From Clostridiales bacterium (GTDB lineage Bacteria; Bacillota; Clostridia; Christensenellales; Aristaeellaceae): a stretch of DNA of 34,928 nucleotides. Location of the stretch: assembly GCA_015056245.1 (NCBI GenBank), contig SVGQ01000020.1, positions 1-34,928 on the forward strand, given 5' to 3'. The notes under the pieces are model-generated. The model was not told the origin of the DNA. It ran no database searches and saw only the letters and a list, made by a program, of their open reading frames with translations. Position numbers and translations under genes: made by a program. Within the stretch, counting starts at the first letter, position 1, and each line of letters opens with the position of its first letter. Positions 31,087 to 34,928 of this stretch are shown here, in pieces.

Positions 31087-33017
31087 GCGCTTACCGCTTT
31101 GCTTTCCTGACTCCGTTGCTCAAGGGCGGCTTTATTGATTTCAGCGGGTTCCCGGAAAGTGGGAACCAATCGATGCATGCAGGCGCGCATGTCCGTCTGA
31201 TCGTCCATGCAGTGCTGAAGTTCTTCCAGCATGGCATCGATTTGCTCCATGGTGAAAACTTCTGGCTGAGCAACGAAAATCTTTTCGTTTTCAGTCTTGG
31301 AGATCCCCTCGCCAGCCAGCAGAAGTTCTTCATAGAGTTTCTCACCGGGTCTGAGACCTGTGTAGACAATTTCTACCTTCTGGCTGTCATCTGCATACAG
31401 CTGAATCATCCGCTGGGCCAGTTCCAGAATCTTCATAGGCCGGCCCATATCCAGAACGAACAGTTCGCCGCCTTTGGCAATGGAAGCCGCCTGCAGCACC
31501 AGACTGGCTGCCTCTGGAATGGTCATAAAGTAACGGATGATCTCAGGATGCGTCAGGGTGACCGGACCGCCAGAACGAATTTGCTGTTCAAATTTCGGTA
31601 CAACGCTGCCGTGACTGCCCAATACATTCCCAAAGCGGACAGCCGTAAACTCGGTTTCAGATGCCTGATTCATTGCTTCAATGATCATTTCAGCCATACG
31701 CTTGGTGGCGCCCATCACGTTGGTGGGGTTCACAGCCTTATCGGTCGAAATGAGCACAAAACGCTGGGCTTTGCAGGCAATGGCAGCTTTGGCTGTCAGA
31801 TAGGTGCCAAACACATTGTTCTTCACCGCTTGTATGGGGCAGTCCTCCATCAGGGGCACATGTTTGTGCGCAGCGGCATGAAGAACGATCTCCGGCTTGT
31901 ACAACTGAAAAATTTCTGCAAGGCGGCTTTCGTCTCTGACGGAACCGACACACAGAATGACCTGCTCTTTGATGCTGTCCCCATAACGCAGAGACAGCTC
32001 GGAAAGTAAATCGTACATATAGTTCTCGCTGATATCATACAGTACGATTCTGGCAGGCTTCAGCGGCAGCAGGCGACGGCAAAGCTCGCTACCGATGGAA
32101 CCGCCGCCGCCGGTGATCAAGACCGTCTTATCCTTGCACATGGCGGCAACATGCGTCATATCCAAAGTTTCTTCAGGCCGACCCAGAAGGTCGGAAAGGT
32201 TTACTGCACGAACCTTGTTCTGGGCTTGCAGGCTGGTCACTTCTTCCATGGGCGCAATACGCTTGACCCGGCAGCCGGTAGCGAGACATTTCTCCACCAG
32301 GCTCTTCAGGTCGCCATGGGGGGTAGAGATCGCAATGATGATCTCATCAATGCTGTAATCGCTGGCTAAACGCAGGATGTTGCCGGAACCGCGCACAACA
32401 GGTACGCCGCTGATGGCGGAACCGTTGCGGTTGGTATCATCATCCACCACCACTACAGGGATGCTCTTGCCATAATTGCCGCGCAGCATTTCGTGTACCA
32501 GATTGGCGCCCGTCCAACCGGCGCCGATGATCATTACGCGACGAACATCGTGCTTGGCTTTCTTCAGCAGGGGAAAGCACTCCTTGCGTACATAGAGGCG
32601 GTAAAGAATGCGGCTCAGGCCGATCAATGCCGTGCTCAGCAGCCAATGAAGCAGATAGATGCTTCGTTGCAGCAGGAACAGATTCTTGGGCGTAACAAAC
32701 AAATTGGCTGCCATACCGCCCAGATAAATCGACAGCATCGCAACAAATGTCGCTAAAGTCAGACGGATCAGATCCTCTGCGCTTGCATATTGCCACATGG
32801 TACGATAGATACCGAAGAAAATAAAGACCACCAGCGAAAGGATCATAGCGGCGGGAGCGATTCGCCAATAGATAGCGTAAAACTCGTCAGGAACGATATA
32901 CTCTCCATACCGTAATTCCAGCGCGAAGATCATCGAAATATTCACAAGCACCGCGTCCAGAATCAACCATAATATGGTACGCAGTGGTTTATTCAGTTGG
33001 TGCTTGGACATAGACAC
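31083..33017 (-). CDS. CapD/PglF-like membrane NDP-sugar 4,6-dehydratase
   Basis: The 644 residues start with four membrane segments, then a CoA-binding-like Rossmann domain (VMIIGAGWTGANLVHEML), then the dehydratase domain with LITGGGGSIGSELCRRLL for NAD, AAAHKHVPLMED, and STDKAVNPTNVMGATKRMAEM. In the last motif Met stands in place of Tyr of the YxxxK pair, as in other long-form PglF/FlaA1-type dehydratases. It should make a 4-keto-6-deoxy sugar from UDP-GlcNAc or similar, for capsule, exopolysaccharide or glycan. Start: GTG at 33017 has GGAGG 7 nt upstream; ATG at 33011 is only slightly less well placed. First gene of the six-gene run. No glycosyltransferases are adjacent. Confidence 0.93.
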   Translation of the reverse strand: MSMSKHQLNKPLRTILWLILDAVLVNISMIFALELRYGEYIVPDEFYAIYWRIAPAAMILSLVVFIFFGIYRTMWQYASAEDLIRLTLATFVAMLSIYLGGMAANLFVTPKNLFLLQRSIYLLHWLLSTALIGLSRILYRLYVRKECFPLLKKAKHDVRRVMIIGAGWTGANLVHEMLRGNYGKSIPVVVVDDDTNRNGSAISGVPVVRGSGNILRLASDYSIDEIIIAISTPHGDLKSLVEKCLATGCRVKRIAPMEEVTSLQAQNKVRAVNLSDLLGRPEETLDMTHVAAMCKDKTVLITGGGGSIGSELCRRLLPLKPARIVLYDISENYMYDLLSELSLRYGDSIKEQVILCVGSVRDESRLAEIFQLYKPEIVLHAAAHKHVPLMEDCPIQAVKNNVFGTYLTAKAAIACKAQRFVLISTDKAVNPTNVMGATKRMAEMIIEAMNQASETEFTAVRFGNVLGSHGSVVPKFEQQIRSGGPVTLTHPEIIRYFMTIPEAASLVLQAASIAKGGELFVLDMGRPMKILELAQRMIQLYADDSQKVEIVYTGLRPGEKLYEELLLAGEGISKTENEKIFVAQPEVFTMEQIDAMLEELQHCMDDQTDMRACMHRLVPTFREPAEINKAALEQRSQESKAVSA

Positions 33018-33058
33018 AGTACCGCCTCCCGGCAAATTGATGATATGTATACCAAATC

Positions 33059-33088
33059 ATTATACCATAGGATGGGCCATCCGAACAA
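33059..33088 (-). promoter_or_regulatory. Promoter of the capD-tadA-HAD-hprK-glcK-asnS run, with spacer palindrome
   Basis: On the minus strand a perfect TATAAT (33059-33064) and TTGTTC (33083-33088) have an 18-nt spacer. The spacer contains GGATGG-G-CCATCC (33070-33082), a perfect 6-bp inverted repeat that could be an operator. Confidence 0.6.
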
Positions 33089-33123
33089 TACAAATCCAGT
33101 TTTTCACCAGTAAAGAAGATGCA

Positions 33124-33152
33124 TTTCCTTTTTTCATCGATTGTGCTATACT
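33124..33152 (+). promoter_or_regulatory. Probable promoter of trkA-trkH
   Basis: TATACT stands at 33147-33152, about 60 nt before the start codon. The -35 (TTTCCT at 33124-33129, 17-nt spacer) is poor. Confidence 0.45.
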
Positions 33153-33213
33153 TCAATTTGCAGCAGTATTCCCTTCGCCATGAAAGGAAAACGTGATTAC
33201 AGGAGGATGACAT

Positions 33214-34578
33214 ATGCGTATACTGGTTGTTGGCGACGGTAAAGTAGGTCACACGCTGGCTGAAAACCTGGCCCGGGAAGAGCATAGTGTAGTCATTGTA
33301 GATAACAACGAAGAAGTACTTCAGCGCAGCGAGGATACACTGGATGTCATGTGTGTGCGCGGCAACGGAGCGAATGCGCAGACATTGATGGATGCTGAGG
33401 TGGACAAGGCTGATATCATTATTGCAGCCACCGCCAGCGATGAAACCAACATGCTTTGCTGCCTGATGTCAAAGCGTCTTGGAGCCAGATATGCCATTGC
33501 GCGTATCCGTGACCCAGAGTACAACGAAAGCCTGAACCTGCTCCAGCAGGAACTGGGTATTGATCTGGCGATTAATCCAGAACGCGCTACAGCGCTTGAA
33601 ATCAGCCGTTTGCTCCGCTTCCCGTTCGCAAGTAACATTGAATCCTTCGCCAAAGGCAGGGTGGAGCTGGTAGAATTCCGTGCTCAGGAAAACGATGTGG
33701 TCGTGGGCGTTCCGCTGCGCGACCTGAACCGTAAGCATCACGGTATTCCGCAGGTACTGTACGCGGCGGTGGAGCGTGAGGGAAGCGTCATTATCCCGAA
33801 TGGTGATTTTATCATCCATTCTGGCGACCGTGTCCACGTTGCAGCAGATATGGTTACCATCACTGCTTATTTCCGTTTCTTGGGCAAGAATTCCCTGCGT
33901 ATCAAAAATGTGATGCTGCTTGGCGGCGGACGGATCAGCTATTATCTGGCAAAGATGATTGCGCCTATGGGCATCCATGTTTCGCTGGTGGAGATTGATG
34001 AGAAAAAGGCTATTCATCTGAGTGAGTCCCTGCCGGATGTGAATGTGATTCATGGCGACGGAACCGATCAAGAACTGCTGGATCAGGAAGGCCTCAAGCA
34101 GATGGATGCCTTTGTGACGCTTTGCGACCGCGATGAAGAAAACCTGATGACAGGCCTTTTTGCCGTCCGTCAGGGCGTACCCAAGGTGATTGTGAAAAAC
34201 AACCGGGTTGCCTACGAGGACATCATCAACGCCATGGGTTTGGACAGCATCGTCAGTCCCAAGTCCATCACCTGCGCCAATATTCTCCGCTATGTGCGCG
34301 CCCGTGCAGGCGGTCATGGTACCAAGGTGGAGAAATTGTACCGGCTGGTCAACGGCAAGGCAGAAGCACTGGAGTTTATTGCCAAGGCCGGGGACAGCTA
34401 CATCGGCGTTCCCCTGAAAGAACTGACCATCCGCAAAGGTACACTGGTGGCGGTTATCGTTCGCAAGGGCAAGGTCATCGTTCCCTTTGGTAATGACTAT
34501 ATCGAAGTGGGGGACAGCGTGATTATCATTGCCTGCGAAAGTGGTATCAGTGATTTGAATGAGGTAATCCGCAAATGA
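33214..34578 (+). CDS. trkA: Trk potassium uptake regulatory subunit TrkA
   Basis: Cytoplasmic, nucleotide-binding subunit that gates the TrkH potassium channel. The 454 residues form two RCK units: Rossmann fold 1 (MRILVVGDGKVGHTLAENL, IVDNN), a RCK_C domain (ENDVVVGVPLRDL), Rossmann fold 2 (VMLLGGGRISYYLAKMI, LVEIDEK, VIHGDGTD), and a second RCK_C (AGDSYIGVPLKELTI). The second glycine motif is GGGRIS rather than GxGxxG, a common TrkA trait. The ATG at 33214 follows GGAGG at 7 nt. Its stop overlaps the trkH start by 4 nt (ATGA). Confidence 0.97.
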   Translation: MRILVVGDGKVGHTLAENLAREEHSVVIVDNNEEVLQRSEDTLDVMCVRGNGANAQTLMDAEVDKADIIIAATASDETNMLCCLMSKRLGARYAIARIRDPEYNESLNLLQQELGIDLAINPERATALEISRLLRFPFASNIESFAKGRVELVEFRAQENDVVVGVPLRDLNRKHHGIPQVLYAAVEREGSVIIPNGDFIIHSGDRVHVAADMVTITAYFRFLGKNSLRIKNVMLLGGGRISYYLAKMIAPMGIHVSLVEIDEKKAIHLSESLPDVNVIHGDGTDQELLDQEGLKQMDAFVTLCDRDEENLMTGLFAVRQGVPKVIVKNNRVAYEDIINAMGLDSIVSPKSITCANILRYVRARAGGHGTKVEKLYRLVNGKAEALEFIAKAGDSYIGVPLKELTIRKGTLVAVIVRKGKVIVPFGNDYIEVGDSVIIIACESGISDLNEVIRK

Positions 34579-34928
34579 ATACCCGTCTTGTGATCCGATT
34601 GCAGGGATCCATCCTGCTGATCGAAGCAGCCGCTATGCTGCCGTCCCTGCTGATTGCGTTGATTTACGGTGATGGCGATGCAATGGCGTTTGTTCAGTCC
34701 ATTGCGCTGATTCTGCTGGTTGCTTTGCCGTGTCATCTGTTTTCGCGCCCGAACGAGCGCAACCTGAGAGCCAGAGAAGGCTTCGTTGCTGTAGCGCTTG
34801 CGTGGGTGCTGCTCAGCGTGTTTGGCGCATTGCCCTTCCTGCTTGGCGGTTTGTTTACCCGTTTTGAAGATGCGTTTTTTGAGGCCGTTTCAGGCTTTAC
34901 CACAACAGGCGCTTCGGTGCTGACCCAG
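34575..34928 (+). CDS. trkH: Trk potassium uptake membrane subunit TrkH, 3'-truncated
   Basis: The first 118 codons of the potassium-conducting subunit are present; the frame is open at the window end, while the family has about 480 residues. The part seen has an N-terminal membrane helix pair (ILLIEAAAMLPSLLIALIYG, SIALILLVALPCHLF), then LAWVLLSVFGALPFLL and the first selectivity-filter loop FEAVSGFTTTGASVL, in which TTTGAS is diagnostic of TrkH/KtrB. Coupled to trkA by a 4-nt overlap. Confidence 0.95.
   Translation, partial: MNTRLVIRLQGSILLIEAAAMLPSLLIALIYGDGDAMAFVQSIALILLVALPCHLFSRPNERNLRAREGFVAVALAWVLLSVFGALPFLLGGLFTRFEDAFFEAVSGFTTTGASVLTQ

Overview
The window is a 34.9 kb chromosomal stretch, most likely from a gut-type member of the Clostridia (Bacillota) with roughly even GC. 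Support for this: HPr kinase (hprK), GerMN lipoproteins, the GGGtGRT/scaffold pair common in anaerobic Clostridia, consensus SigA-type promoters with strong AGGAGG ribosome sites, and classic GC-hairpin/T-run terminators. No phage, transposon, CRISPR array or integrase is visible. The content is mostly housekeeping plus several poorly characterised cell-envelope and signalling genes. The first gene (gpmI) and the last gene (trkH) run off the window.

Layout. 1-1300: the 3' part of gpmI with its terminator. 1344-7560 (minus strand): an OmpR-type response regulator, a sensor kinase and two GerMN lipoproteins (four GerMN-like units in total), then a terminator and a separately promoted, membrane-anchored CapA-like protein whose metal ligands appear to be lost. 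7605-10390 (minus): rplS, a small acidic protein and a zinc-ribbon transmembrane protein. 10440-16558 (plus): dUTPase, a PduL-type phosphotransacylase, sbcD-sbcC and a lipid kinase. 16555-20073 (minus): a TetR regulator, a GGGtGRT protein with its NifU-like scaffold partner, and a secreted Cys-containing protein. 20165-22982 (plus): a NUDIX hydrolase, an XRE/S24 regulator and a MATE pump in one unit. Then come a minus-strand tRNA-Leu(CAA) and a large plus-strand GGDEF-EAL protein. 26425-33090 (minus): a tightly packed run of a CapD-like NDP-sugar dehydratase, tadA, a HAD phosphatase, hprK, a ROK glucokinase and asnS. 33147-end (plus): trkA-trkH for potassium uptake.

The best candidates for undescribed biology are three. 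First, the GGGtGRT + Fe-S-scaffold-like operon, whose codon bias resembles that of glycolytic genes. Second, the two-component/GerMN module, which resembles the actinobacterial MtrAB-LpqB arrangement and sits beside a CapA pseudoenzyme. Third, the sensor kinase gene, which has no ordinary start codon in a sensible position. Everything here was read by eye: gene families come from recognised motifs, and no database search or structure prediction was run.
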